Origin: Paraburkholderia tuberum STM678
Lineage (GTDB): Bacteria > Pseudomonadota > Gammaproteobacteria > Burkholderiales > Burkholderiaceae
NCBI RefSeq assembly: GCF_902833905.1
Contig: NZ_CADFGP010000054.1
Location: 1-47,343 of the forward strand
Direction of reading: 5' to 3'
Length of the DNA: 47,343 nt
The position numbers were made by a program, and so were the translations under genes. The notes beneath the pieces were generated by a model. The model was not told the DNA's origin, did no database searches, and saw only the letters and a list, made by a program, of their open reading frames with translations. This document shows, piece after piece, positions 37,373 to 46,009 of this stretch. Positions within the stretch are counted from its first letter, which is position 1. Each line of letters begins with the position of its first letter.

Positions 37373-38305
37373 ATGTCGAAGCAAAAGAGCGCGTTGTGGA
37401 TATCCGACCTCATGCTGCTTGCGGTCGCGATGGTGTGGGGCACCAGTTATGGGGTCGTGAAAGGCGCGCTCACGATCTATCCCGTGCTCGGTCTGCTGGC
37501 GTTGCGCTTTGGGCTGACGTTCCTCGTGTTGTCGCCGGCGTTGCGCTCGCTGCGACACGTCAAAGCGTCCGCCTTGCTGGGTGCGCTCGGCTCCAGTGCA
37601 ATCCTGCTCGGCATCTTTTTGGCCGAGACTTTCGGGATAGCGCACACACGCGCGTCGAATGCGGCGTTCCTTATCAGTCTGTGTGTCGCGCTTACGCCGC
37701 TGGTCGAATGGGTGTTGCTACGACGAAAGCCGTCGAGTGGCGAATGGATCGCCGTGGGCCTGTCGCTGACGGGCGCCGCGTTCGTGAGCGCAGGCGTGAT
37801 CATTCCGACCGCGGGCGACGCGCTGATTCTTCTTGCGGCGTTACTGCGTGCGCTGATGGTGTGCGTGACCAAGCGTGTGATGCGCGAATCGGAACTTGCT
37901 CCGCTGTCGGTGACGGCGGTCCAGGCAGGCGTCGTTGCATTGGGCAGTGTCCTGGCGGCGTTCGTGCTGCCGTCACAACATTGGGATGCGCTGCCGTCGC
38001 TCAGTGGGCACGGTGACTTCTGGGCGAGCATCGCTTACCTCGTGCTCGCCTGTACGTTGTTCGCTTTCTTCGCACAGAACTTCGCCGTCAAGCGCAGCAA
38101 CCCAACGCGCGTCGCTTTGCTGATGGGAAGCGAGCCCGCGTTCGGCGCGCTATTCGCATACGTATGGCTCGGTGAGCATCTTTCTGGCTGGGCATGGTTT
38201 GGCGGAGGTCTGATGGTACTTGCATCGGTGCTGGCGGCGGTTCCGTTTAAAAGGGACGCCAACGCGGCGCTTGAAATGCATCCCGCCACTTCGGTCGGCG
38301 GTTAG
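37373..38305 (+). CDS. EamA/DMT-family exporter
   Basis: 310 residues with ten predicted membrane helices in two EamA repeats (about 15-140 and 150-295). Typical first-helix motif VAMVWGTSYGVVKGAL, and end-of-repeat motifs FGIAHTRASNAAFLISLCVA and FGALFAYVWLGEHLSGWAW. The start at 37373 has AAGG six bases upstream. Such proteins export metabolites or amino acids; the substrate is not known. The adjacent divergent LysR gene probably controls it. Confidence 0.9.
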   Translation: MSKQKSALWISDLMLLAVAMVWGTSYGVVKGALTIYPVLGLLALRFGLTFLVLSPALRSLRHVKASALLGALGSSAILLGIFLAETFGIAHTRASNAAFLISLCVALTPLVEWVLLRRKPSSGEWIAVGLSLTGAAFVSAGVIIPTAGDALILLAALLRALMVCVTKRVMRESELAPLSVTAVQAGVVALGSVLAAFVLPSQHWDALPSLSGHGDFWASIAYLVLACTLFAFFAQNFAVKRSNPTRVALLMGSEPAFGALFAYVWLGEHLSGWAWFGGGLMVLASVLAAVPFKRDANAALEMHPATSVGG

Positions 38306-38464
38306 GCTGCCTTCAGGGCGCAAGCAGTTCCTGGCCGACTAGAGCCTGTCCGCAAGCGTCCTCCGTGGAAATCCGCGAAGGGCCATAAAGTAGCTACCAG
38401 GACGTTTCGCCTGGCGGTGAACGACGCAGGAGTACGGTAGCGGGACAGAAGGCCCTTTGAACGC

Positions 38465-38740
38465 TCAACGATTGGTCGGCACCGCCGCCAGTCCCTCCAG
38501 CAGTGCCTGATGAAACGCTTCCGGGTCCTGCATCTGCGGCGAGTGACCGAGCCCCGCGAACTCGACCAGCGTCGCATGGGGAATCGCCTTCGCGGCCGCG
38601 CGGCCCAATTTAGGGTAATGGCCGAGCTTCGCGCGCACCTCGGGCGGCGAGGCGTCCTTGCCGATCGCCGTCGTGTCTTCTGGCCGATCAGCAGCAGCGT
38701 CGGCATGCTGAGCTGGCCCAGCTCATAAATATGGCTCACT
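38465..38740 (-). pseudogene. C-terminal fragment of an alpha/beta hydrolase, frameshifted
   Basis: On the minus strand, ELGQLSMPTLLLIGQK (from about 38730) continues in another frame as DTTAIGKDASPP... and ends ...FHQALLEGLAAVPTNR followed by a stop at 38465. These are consecutive parts of one alpha/beta-hydrolase C-terminus, including the GLGHSPQMQDPEAF segment with the catalytic histidine. One base appears missing near 38678 (CAGAAGACACG where CAGAAGGACACG would keep the frame). The N-terminal two thirds, including the nucleophile, are absent: the homology stops where the exoprotein gene ends (38736). It is therefore a broken remnant. Confidence 0.65.
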
Positions 38741-40997
38741 GCCCGGTGACTTGCCAGGTCAGGACGGGGTGCGTGGCCCCGGGCGGCATCGTCCAGGCGC
38801 CACTCGGACCGAAGTCCCAGCCGACAAAACTCGCCGGGGCGCTCATCTGGGCGGTAGTGAGCCCGTTCGATGCTGGCAGGTTGCCGCCACTCGACGACTG
38901 TCCCGTTGTCTGTACGTTCCAGTAGACGTCGTTGCCGAGACCACCGCAACTGGCGCAGACACCGCCTACCAGCCCCGATACCGACCCCACGGGACCCGAC
39001 ACAAAGGACTGTGTGATCGTTCCGCCGTTGTACGCGACGAGTCCTCCCGCTGGGCCGTGCGAGCTGATTCCGGAGACTCGGCTGATGGAGTATGACTCGG
39101 TGATCGTACCTTCGTTAAGGATAACCAGCCCAGCGACAGAACCGTCGGCCGTAACCGTCGCGCTGCTGCCCGAGCGCGCGATCAGCCCGTAGTTAGTGGC
39201 GACAAGCCCGGCGAATGAGTCGCCTGCATCACTGGACTGTGAGGTAATGGCCCCGGATGTAAAGACGTTGGCCACCGTGCCGTGATTGCTGGTGGCCAAT
39301 ATTGCGGTCCCGTCAAAAAAGAAAACCGTTGTGCCGACCTTCGAGTTGACGTTCACGTCGCGCACGACACCCTTCGCCCCAATATCGTTAAAAACCGCGT
39401 CGAAACGCGGAGAGATGTTGGAAATCGTATGCCACATACCGTCGAACTGACCCGTGAACGGCGTGGCGGAAGAGTAACCGAGCGTTGTGAACGCGGAATT
39501 GCTAGCATCGATGTCCTTGCCGAGTGCGTAGTTGCCGGCAAGATCGTTCTCGATGCTCTGCAGGTCCGTGACCGAATTGACGAGTTTATAGCCGGTTATC
39601 TGCGTCACAAGCCCGCTGTAGAGCGGCACGCTCCAGGCCGCATTGCCGACAAGCGTGCCGGGGCTGTAACTGCCGTTCATATCGTAGAGCGTGCTGACGA
39701 TGCCCGTACTTTTCGACCAGTCGATGGTGCCATTGTTGATGACGCTGCCGCCGTTATCGATGCCCGAAGCGTCGGAGCGCAAGGCCAGATTGCCCGCACC
39801 ATTGTTCGCTATCGTCGTGCCCGTCGTCACGGAGACGTTGTGGTACGCGGCAAGCGTGAGCGAAGCCGGACCGCTCCAGCTCAGGCTCGAAGCAATGCCC
39901 AGGTCGCCCGTTGCGCCGTTCGCGCCTGTGGTCGTGACATCGATCGACGTGCCGGCGTTCAGGCTGCGCTGCAACGCGCGCGCGGCGGCATCATCGATCG
40001 TGAAAGCCGGCGTCAAAAGGTTCCATTGGCCCGCGTGAACGGCTGCATGCCTGCCGAATGCGAGTTGCGCCGCTTGCGTGTCGACCGTTCCGCCGCTGCC
40101 ATCCGCGTTGCTCGCGGAGATCTTGCCGAGTTGACTGACACGGCCGCCATCGGCGACGAGCCACACGTGACCGTCACGATCCGCCGTGCCCGTCGCGCGG
40201 ATGCGCGTGCCGCCGCCAGCGAGCGCGTAGACATTGCCGTCGGCGGCCTGCAGGCTGACCTGCGCGGCCTTTATGTGCCCTCTATTGACCACGGTGCCCC
40301 GACTGCCCATCTGCACGAATACCTGTCTGTTGCTGCCCGAGTCCTGTAACAACACCTGTTCGCCTGCAGCCAGTTCGGCCGTACCGTTGGGCGCTGTGAT
40401 AGTGCCCGCGTTGATCACGGCGTGTCGCGCAATCAGGAACACATCGCCGCTGCTCGAACTGATCTTGCCGAGGTTGATCACGCTTGCGTTCGGGTCGCCC
40501 GACAACGTGAGGGAACCACCGCCCTGCATGAACGCGGAGTCGCAGACATCGAGCGTTGACGCGACGAAACGGCCACCGGTGCTGATCACGCCCGATGGCC
40601 CCACGACGATGCCTTGCGGATTGATCACATACAGACTCCCCGTTGCACTGAGCCTGCCGAAGATGGCGGACGGCGAGCCGCCCGTCACGCGGTTCAGCGT
40701 CGCCCCCGAGCCGTTGTCGAACGTCACGCTGTTGTTCCTGCCGATCGAAAAACTGTTCCACTCGATCACGCCGCGCGTCGACCCCGGTTGCGTGATCACG
40801 AGGCCGTTGGCCTGGCTTGCTATCGCGCCCGTGCCGGCCACGTAAGTGCCGCCTTGTGGAAGAGTGCCCGCTGCGAGCGCCGCATGTGCAAAGGACAGAC
40901 CGGTGAGCGAACTGCCGATGACGAGCCACATGCGTGCGTTTGACTGCCGACGACGCAGTGCGCGTCGCGTGCGCCGAGGTAGTTCTGGACGTGACAT
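38736..40997 (-). CDS. Two-partner-secretion exoprotein (TpsA, filamentous haemagglutinin N-domain) with GLUG repeats
   Basis: 753 residues. The start at 40997 is preceded by AAAGGGGG. A basic extended signal peptide (cleavage near ALA-A, about 41) is followed by the TPS domain (about 43-290), with VIEWNSFSIGRNNSVTFDNG, LNRVTGGSPSAIFGRL and YVINPQGIVVGPSG. This is the region recognised by a TpsB outer-membrane translocator. The rest is low-complexity beta-helix sequence and, at about 640-715, three GLUG-type repeats (GLVATNYG, GLVILNEG, GLVAYNGG). It would be an exported adhesin-like protein. No tpsB gene is in the window. Its stop lies inside the reach of the broken hydrolase. Confidence 0.85.
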   Translation of the reverse strand: MSRPELPRRTRRALRRRQSNARMWLVIGSSLTGLSFAHAALAAGTLPQGGTYVAGTGAIASQANGLVITQPGSTRGVIEWNSFSIGRNNSVTFDNGSGATLNRVTGGSPSAIFGRLSATGSLYVINPQGIVVGPSGVISTGGRFVASTLDVCDSAFMQGGGSLTLSGDPNASVINLGKISSSSGDVFLIARHAVINAGTITAPNGTAELAAGEQVLLQDSGSNRQVFVQMGSRGTVVNRGHIKAAQVSLQAADGNVYALAGGGTRIRATGTADRDGHVWLVADGGRVSQLGKISASNADGSGGTVDTQAAQLAFGRHAAVHAGQWNLLTPAFTIDDAAARALQRSLNAGTSIDVTTTGANGATGDLGIASSLSWSGPASLTLAAYHNVSVTTGTTIANNGAGNLALRSDASGIDNGGSVINNGTIDWSKSTGIVSTLYDMNGSYSPGTLVGNAAWSVPLYSGLVTQITGYKLVNSVTDLQSIENDLAGNYALGKDIDASNSAFTTLGYSSATPFTGQFDGMWHTISNISPRFDAVFNDIGAKGVVRDVNVNSKVGTTVFFFDGTAILATSNHGTVANVFTSGAITSQSSDAGDSFAGLVATNYGLIARSGSSATVTADGSVAGLVILNEGTITESYSISRVSGISSHGPAGGLVAYNGGTITQSFVSGPVGSVSGLVGGVCASCGGLGNDVYWNVQTTGQSSSGGNLPASNGLTTAQMSAPASFVGWDFGPSGAWTMPPGATHPVLTWQVTGQ

Positions 40998-41481
40998 ACA
41001 CCCCCTTTCCGCGTGGGGCGCGGAATGGCTGCCGACGACCCGCAGAGCCGGCCGCAAACGCAATAGTCGCAGCGTCTGAAGAATAGCCGCTGGCGTCGCC
41101 GACGCATGCCGATATCTCTGCGTTTTGCGCCTTCTTCGCCTTTTATTCTGTGCGCTGTGGCCGCCTGGCGTGTACCGGCATCTCCGGATGCTTTTACGAA
41201 TTCAACGCGAAACTGCGCCACGACGCGACCGGGTTCTGCCAGTCGCCTGTGACACGTGCTGTGGACAGCCTATGGCGATGGACGATACCGGCGCTCGTGT
41301 CCCAAAGACCAAGGACCGTTTGCAATGCGGAGCCGACGTCTGAACGTCTGTCTAACGGGAGGGGCAAATGACGCTTGATGGCCGGTACTGACCGTGCTAC
41401 AGGTGATTCTGCGGGCGTATCTCGCCGTTGAAAACATTATCTGAGGGACGCAGCTACTACAGCGTCAAGGCGTGCGAGTCT
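40998..41481. other. Upstream region of the exoprotein gene
   Basis: 484 bases without a supported gene. Short open frames on both strands lack ribosome sites and protein-like composition. The exoprotein promoter should be here but is not identifiable. Confidence 0.4.
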
Positions 41482-41811
41482 TCAGTGCGACTTTTCCGCC
41501 TTTTTCCCCTCGTCTGCTGTACGTAGTGCGGCGTTAGCTGTGACCAGCAGTTTCGCATCGTGGTCCTGGACTGCAGCGTCAACCGTGTCGAACGCTTTCT
41601 TCAGATCCTTTTGTGCCAGCTTTGTCGCGCTTCCATTTTCCAAAATGGTTTCCGCTTCCTTTCTCAGGCGCTTAACTAGTTTCGCGGCGCATCTGGTGTC
41701 GAGCGTCCCATTGATGACGAACTCACTGATGTATTTCGCCAGCGCGGCCAGCGTCGCAGCGGTCGACTCATTCGCGCCGCTCTTACCGCTCGTTTCGGAC
41801 TTCTTGCTCAT
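41482..41811 (-). CDS. Small helical protein of unknown function
   Basis: 109 residues from the ATG at 41811 (GGGAG eight bases upstream). Charged and mostly helical, with a Ser/Lys/Glu-rich N-terminus, a middle LAALAKYISEFVINGTLDTR and LVKRLRKEAETIL, and a lysine-rich end (DEGKKAEKSH). No signal peptide, membrane helix or known domain is evident. No partner gene is adjacent. Codon pattern and ribosome site support expression; function is not recognised. Confidence 0.6.
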   Translation of the reverse strand: MSKKSETSGKSGANESTAATLAALAKYISEFVINGTLDTRCAAKLVKRLRKEAETILENGSATKLAQKDLKKAFDTVDAAVQDHDAKLLVTANAALRTADEGKKAEKSH

Positions 41812-42140
41812 CAGGACTCTCCCGTTAGGACACACTTCCGCAATGCAGGACCAGCGCTACGCTCACGGTCGGTGTCGCATGAAATGGTGACAGATTTCGA
41901 GCGAAAATAAGACGGTTTTTTTGGATGAAGAGGCGCTGTCATATCGCAACGTTCGGATATCGGTCGATTGTTGCCGCGTGGGGCTATGGGCGCGGTACCG
42001 CGGGGTGAATTTTGGTTTGCTACAGAATTGCTACAGCTGGAGTGAGCCGCTATATCTGGCGGGCCTTGGGCTTGTCATTCCACCCTCTGAACTATCGCCC
42101 ACGTGAAGGGGCAAAGTAACTTTGAACGTCCCAGTTCGAC

Positions 42141-42282
42141 CGAGGCTGTGTGAAAACACACGCCGAACGCTCCCATCGGAAAACTCGACCCTTCAGATCG
42201 TCCTGTGTTGGCTTGAATGCAATTCGGGAAGGGTAAAGCGACACCCGAAAACCGAGCAGTTTCGCGTTTCCACACAGCCTCG
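42141..42282. repeat. MITE-like element with GAGGCTGTGTG terminal inverted repeats
   Basis: CGAGGCTGTGTGAAAACAC at 42141-42159 is matched in inverted orientation at 42264-42282 (CGAGGCTGTGTGGAAACGC on the minus strand), 17 of 19 positions. The 142-base unit has no coding capacity. The end sequence resembles the ends of insertion sequences, so it may be a non-autonomous derivative or a deleted IS. No clear target duplication is visible. Confidence 0.5.
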
Positions 42283-42315
42283 ACCCTCTCCGGTCATACG
42301 CGGCTTCGCTAGTAC

Positions 42316-42348
42316 GGACGACCGCTCGTTTGGATATAGCGGTCGTCC
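42316..42348. terminator. Perfect 11-bp hairpin beyond the 535-residue protein gene
   Basis: GGACGACCGCT (42316-42326) and AGCGGTCGTCC (42338-42348) pair completely around an 11-base AT-rich loop, about 60 bases past the stop of the minus-strand gene. No T tract follows, so it may be an attenuating hairpin, a protein site or part of the adjacent element. Confidence 0.4.
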
Positions 42349-42409
42349 AATCGTTGTCACGGCGCCGCCGGGTGATGGCGCCCGTGCCGGCATGAACGGA
42401 GAGCGTGCC

Positions 42410-44017
42410 TCAGTGCAACGGAACCGTCGCATAGTAATCGCGGACGATATCGGGGAAACAGCACGCGCTGAGGTACCGTTCGACTTTGCGCTCGAGCAAG
42501 ACGCGGCCGGCTAGCCCGGGAAACTCGTCTAGCATGCTCTTCATCAGATCGCATGCTTTCGGCGCAACGCTGAACGCGGGCTCTCCCTCACGACAACCGG
42601 TATCGTCGAGCGCGCTAACATAGCGGAACGTGAAGGCATCCCAGCGCTTGTCGCGACAAACGTCGGCGAGCACGGCCAGCGCCTTTCTTGCGACCTGTTT
42701 CTTGAGCAGCAGGTAGTTGTCGCCATTGGCGATGTTCGCATGCTCGAAGAACGGCAGCAGACCACGCCAAACCTGCGCCTTGGTCCCCGAGAGGCCTGGG
42801 GTCCCCTTCGGGACGCGCGGCCAGAGCGCGTCGCCGTCTTTGTCGCAGATCACGAACAGAATCCAAACGTAGGCCGAGAAATAGCGGGGAGTCGATGCCC
42901 CACCGTCCGGTCGCGGCGCGATCGGCTCGTCCAGGCATTCAAGCAGCAGCCTGCTGCGGTTCCCGTCGGCATTCGAATGGTGACGCTGGGCATCGGGCAG
43001 GATCGCGTCGTGCGAATCCCAGCGCAACCGCCCGGTCACCGAGGTCTGGAACGCCAGCGGGCTGGCACCGTTCTGCGAGCGCTTGTTGACGGACCGCTTC
43101 AGATATTCAATGGCCCACGCGCCGTCGTCGGATTTTGACGCGAACAACGGAATCGAGACATCCTCGTCGCCGTACCCGAACTGGAACCCGACTTTTCCTC
43201 TCCACCGCGAGCACGTGCAAATCGGAATACTCGGCCCCCACGCCAGCCAGCAGATGAACTGAAACGCCTGGAGTTCACGTAGATCAACCGAGCCGTGCTC
43301 GCCGTCGTCCAGTTCCCCAAAGTGGTGGAAGGGATCGGTCATGGCGCGGCCATAGTCCAGGATGGCTGGCTGCCACTCCTCGTTCAGTTCCGGCAACAGC
43401 CCGGCGACGAGATAGTGCGCCGCCAGAAAGCCCTCGATGACGACGACGGGCACTAGAAACTGGGTGGCGCGTTCGTCCGTAACACGGGCGGGCTTGTGCT
43501 TCCCCAGGGCTCTGAAGTAGTCGGCAATCTCGTCCTTCTTGTCGTAGATCTCGCCGATGGTATTGACGACGACCGGCTCGACGCGCACGTCCACGGGGGC
43601 CCTATGCTTGCGCCGCAGTAAATTGCGCTTATCCGGATCGTCCGCCAACAGGATGTAGACTTCGATGCCGAGTCTCACACGCTCGAACAGATCGAAGCCG
43701 TTGCGCTGCCGCGGCAGGTACTCAAGAAAGCTCAGGAGCGCGTTCAACTCCGAGTTCACCTTGCCAAGGAAAATTGAGTCCCTCAGCAGGCAAAACGCCG
43801 ACCACATCTCCGTACGCCTAAAGGCCCACGAGACGGCCAACAGCACGATCGCCGCCGCGACCACCACAAGAAAATACATCTCGATCGTTTGGATCTTAAA
43901 GAAATCGGTGAGCAGCGCCACAAGTGCGCTCAGCAGGCCGGCCAACCCGATGCCCAACGACACGATCTGAAACTCGCTCTTGTCCCAAAAGCGCTTCTGC
44001 TCTGCTTCGCTCTTCAT
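42410..44017 (-). CDS. Membrane-anchored protein of unknown function
   Basis: 535 residues from the ATG at 44017 (GGGGGCGGGA directly upstream). Two membrane helices lie close to the N-terminus (about 18-37 and 46-65), followed by a large cytoplasmic part of about 465 residues. That part has a Cys/Trp cluster (FICWLAWGPSIPICTCSRW), a low-similarity middle and a C-terminus rich in Leu, Lys and Asp. I recognise no domain. It lies 34 bases downstream of the amine oxidase gene on the same strand and could share its transcript. The composition is slightly less GC-rich than in the core, in keeping with an accessory origin. Confidence 0.7.
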   Translation of the reverse strand: MKSEAEQKRFWDKSEFQIVSLGIGLAGLLSALVALLTDFFKIQTIEMYFLVVVAAAIVLLAVSWAFRRTEMWSAFCLLRDSIFLGKVNSELNALLSFLEYLPRQRNGFDLFERVRLGIEVYILLADDPDKRNLLRRKHRAPVDVRVEPVVVNTIGEIYDKKDEIADYFRALGKHKPARVTDERATQFLVPVVVIEGFLAAHYLVAGLLPELNEEWQPAILDYGRAMTDPFHHFGELDDGEHGSVDLRELQAFQFICWLAWGPSIPICTCSRWRGKVGFQFGYGDEDVSIPLFASKSDDGAWAIEYLKRSVNKRSQNGASPLAFQTSVTGRLRWDSHDAILPDAQRHHSNADGNRSRLLLECLDEPIAPRPDGGASTPRYFSAYVWILFVICDKDGDALWPRVPKGTPGLSGTKAQVWRGLLPFFEHANIANGDNYLLLKKQVARKALAVLADVCRDKRWDAFTFRYVSALDDTGCREGEPAFSVAPKACDLMKSMLDEFPGLAGRVLLERKVERYLSACCFPDIVRDYYATVPLH

Positions 44018-44051
44018 TCCCGCCCCCGTATTGGCGTCCGATACGCGTCGC

Positions 44052-45506
44052 CTAACGGATCCGCTGCAAGATTGCATCGGCCGCGCGCCACCCCGTCTCC
44101 ACCGCGCCGTTCATGAAACCCTGAAACGCCGCGCTGCAGTGTTCGCCAGCGAACTGAAGATTGCCAACTGGCTCGAACTCGGCGCCCGCGAGCGTCGTCC
44201 ATTGCTCGGGCCGGTAGCACGAATAGGCGCCGCGCGAGAACGGGTTCGCGGTCCAGCCAGTATGCGCCGACACGCCGCTGTAGGCCTGCGCCATTCCGGC
44301 AAAGAGACCGTCGGCAGCCCCGACGTAGGCATGAGCCACCGCAGCGGGATCGCGCGCGCCCAGACGCACGGCCTCGGCACCGCCGAGATAGAACGTATAG
44401 GCACCCCCGGGCGCGCGCTGCAATCGGCCCGAATCCCAGCCGGTCTGGAAGGCGCAGTCTGAATAAGCGTCGCCGTTGCATTCTTGCGCGCGCCAAAGCG
44501 GCGTCTTGACGCCGACGATCACCTTCTCGTTGGCGCCATAGCCAAGATGGTCGATCGCGCGTCGTTTCCAGGGCGGCAGGGCGGCGGGTAACTCAATCGC
44601 CCGCAAGACGGTAAACGGCACGCACAGCACTACGAAGTTGGCCTTGACTGAGCGGATGCCGCCTGCGGTGCCGAACTCAAGGCGGTACCCGTCGAGTGTC
44701 GGGCGCAACGCGAGCAACGTGTGCTCGAATCTGACCGCATCGCCGAGCCGCGTCGCGAGCGCTCGGGGCAACAACTCGTTGCCACCGGCAATCTTGTAGC
44801 GCTGATCGCTGCTACCGAAAATCTGGAACCCGTTGGACAAATCCAGGGACAGCATCTTCAGCAGGTTCAGGCACGATTGCTCGCCGGTATCGAGACCGTA
44901 TTCGGTTGCATAGGCCACGTCGAGCAGTTGCCGCACCCAGCCGGTCATCCCAATGCGATCGAGGTATTGCTCGATCGACACGGCGTCGAACGCGGCGTCG
45001 ACCGGCGAGTGATGACTGTGCGAGATCATGTCGGACAGCTGCCGCGCGTCGTCGCTCATGCGCCGCGCGAACGGCTCGAGCGCCTCTATGACATCGGCGT
45101 TTGAATAGCGCCGGCCGCCGAAATGGTAGATCGGCGTCAGCGCGCTTTCGTCAGGAATGGCCGTATCGATCAGGGGCAGGCGAAACTCGCGCACGAGGCT
45201 GAGCAACTCGGCATGCGTGCTGTCGATGAACTCTGCGCCGAGTTCGGAGACAATCTCCGGCGACACGAGCCCGCGCGCCGATTGCACGCGCCCTCCCACG
45301 CGCGAGCTGGCCTCATAGATCGTGGCGACAATGCCGGCGCGCGCGAGCCGCCATCCTGCCGCGAGCCCGGCCAGCCCCGCGCCGACGATGGCGACGCGCG
45401 CCGTCGAACGTGCAGCGGCCTCGCCTCGCGCTTGAGCGTCGGCGTGGATGTCCGGCCGCCCCCGTGGCAACGCCGCGCCCCCGGCCGAGCGATGCGCCAG
45501 CCTCAT
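44052..45506 (-). CDS. Flavin-containing monoamine oxidase family protein
   Basis: 484 residues from the ATG at 45506. The FAD-binding Rossmann motif VAIVGAGLAGLAAGWRLARA is at about 36, followed by YEASSRVGGRVQSARG, and the C-terminal FAD motif is NLQFAGEHCSAAFQGFMNGA. Typical amine oxidase middle parts are present (GGNELLPRALATRLGDAV). It would oxidise an amine or amino acid to an imine with release of peroxide; substrate unknown. A GTG at 45554 in the same frame could extend it. An upstream 45-codon frame ends by ATGA overlap with this ATG and encodes a signal-peptide-like segment, so the true protein may be longer and frameshifted. Confidence 0.8.
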   Translation of the reverse strand: MRLAHRSAGGAALPRGRPDIHADAQARGEAAARSTARVAIVGAGLAGLAAGWRLARAGIVATIYEASSRVGGRVQSARGLVSPEIVSELGAEFIDSTHAELLSLVREFRLPLIDTAIPDESALTPIYHFGGRRYSNADVIEALEPFARRMSDDARQLSDMISHSHHSPVDAAFDAVSIEQYLDRIGMTGWVRQLLDVAYATEYGLDTGEQSCLNLLKMLSLDLSNGFQIFGSSDQRYKIAGGNELLPRALATRLGDAVRFEHTLLALRPTLDGYRLEFGTAGGIRSVKANFVVLCVPFTVLRAIELPAALPPWKRRAIDHLGYGANEKVIVGVKTPLWRAQECNGDAYSDCAFQTGWDSGRLQRAPGGAYTFYLGGAEAVRLGARDPAAVAHAYVGAADGLFAGMAQAYSGVSAHTGWTANPFSRGAYSCYRPEQWTTLAGAEFEPVGNLQFAGEHCSAAFQGFMNGAVETGWRAADAILQRIR

Positions 45507-45640
45507 GCCAGCCGCACCGCTCGCGCCGCATGCGTAACCGGCGCGGCGCAGCACAGCGTCAACGTTGCCGCGAACAATGAGGTGTTTCCCACGTGCCGTC
45601 CTGGCCGGGCGGCGGTACTCGTATGTGCGTCCTGCCTCAT
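45503..45640 (-). CDS. Short frame encoding a signal-peptide-like segment ahead of the amine oxidase
   Basis: 45 codons from an ATG at 45640 with GGAG nine bases upstream. It holds a basic N-region and hydrophobic TSLFAATLTLCCAAPVTHA, then stops at TGA overlapping the amine oxidase ATG. It is either a coupled leader ORF or, more likely, the detached signal peptide of a secreted amine oxidase after a one-base shift. Confidence 0.3.
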   Translation of the reverse strand: MRQDAHTSTAARPGRHVGNTSLFAATLTLCCAAPVTHAARAVRLA

Positions 45641-46009
45641 CCCGGTTTGCTCCGTTCGTGCGTCAGCATCTCAGCAAGGATAGACAATTGCCGTTGGCGA
45701 TTTCTAACTTTCTGCATCGTCTGCGCGGTTTGCCACACACATAGCAACGCCGTAGCGCTAAGGGAACGCCGATTTCGGCATTTCCTTGCTTCTTCGTGCG
45801 CGATCGACCGGTGATACCAAGACGGCGCGGCCTGATCGGCCCGGCTGCGCCTGACCGGTCGCGGCGCACGTTGTGCCACTGTCTGGGCCGAACGCAATCC
45901 GACATGAAACGGCCGACGCGGTTGGTCATCGATCGTTTGCGTTGGGTAGTAGTCGACCCAAACTGGCCAGATGGCGCATTTGATACCCGCCGTTAAACGG
46001 AGCTATACG
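45555..46009. other. Gap between the amine oxidase and the TIR-like gene
   Basis: About 455 bases; except for the short frame at 45503-45640, no supported gene. Open frames of 60-90 codons exist on both strands but lack ribosome sites and recognisable domains. This is plausibly a junction of foreign DNA. Confidence 0.35.

Larger units (their letters stand above)
41812..42409. other. Gene-poor region with mobile-element debris
   Basis: About 600 bases, visibly less GC-rich than the core, with no supported gene. It contains the inverted-repeat element at 42141-42282 and a perfect hairpin at 42316-42348 (listed separately). Confidence 0.5.
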
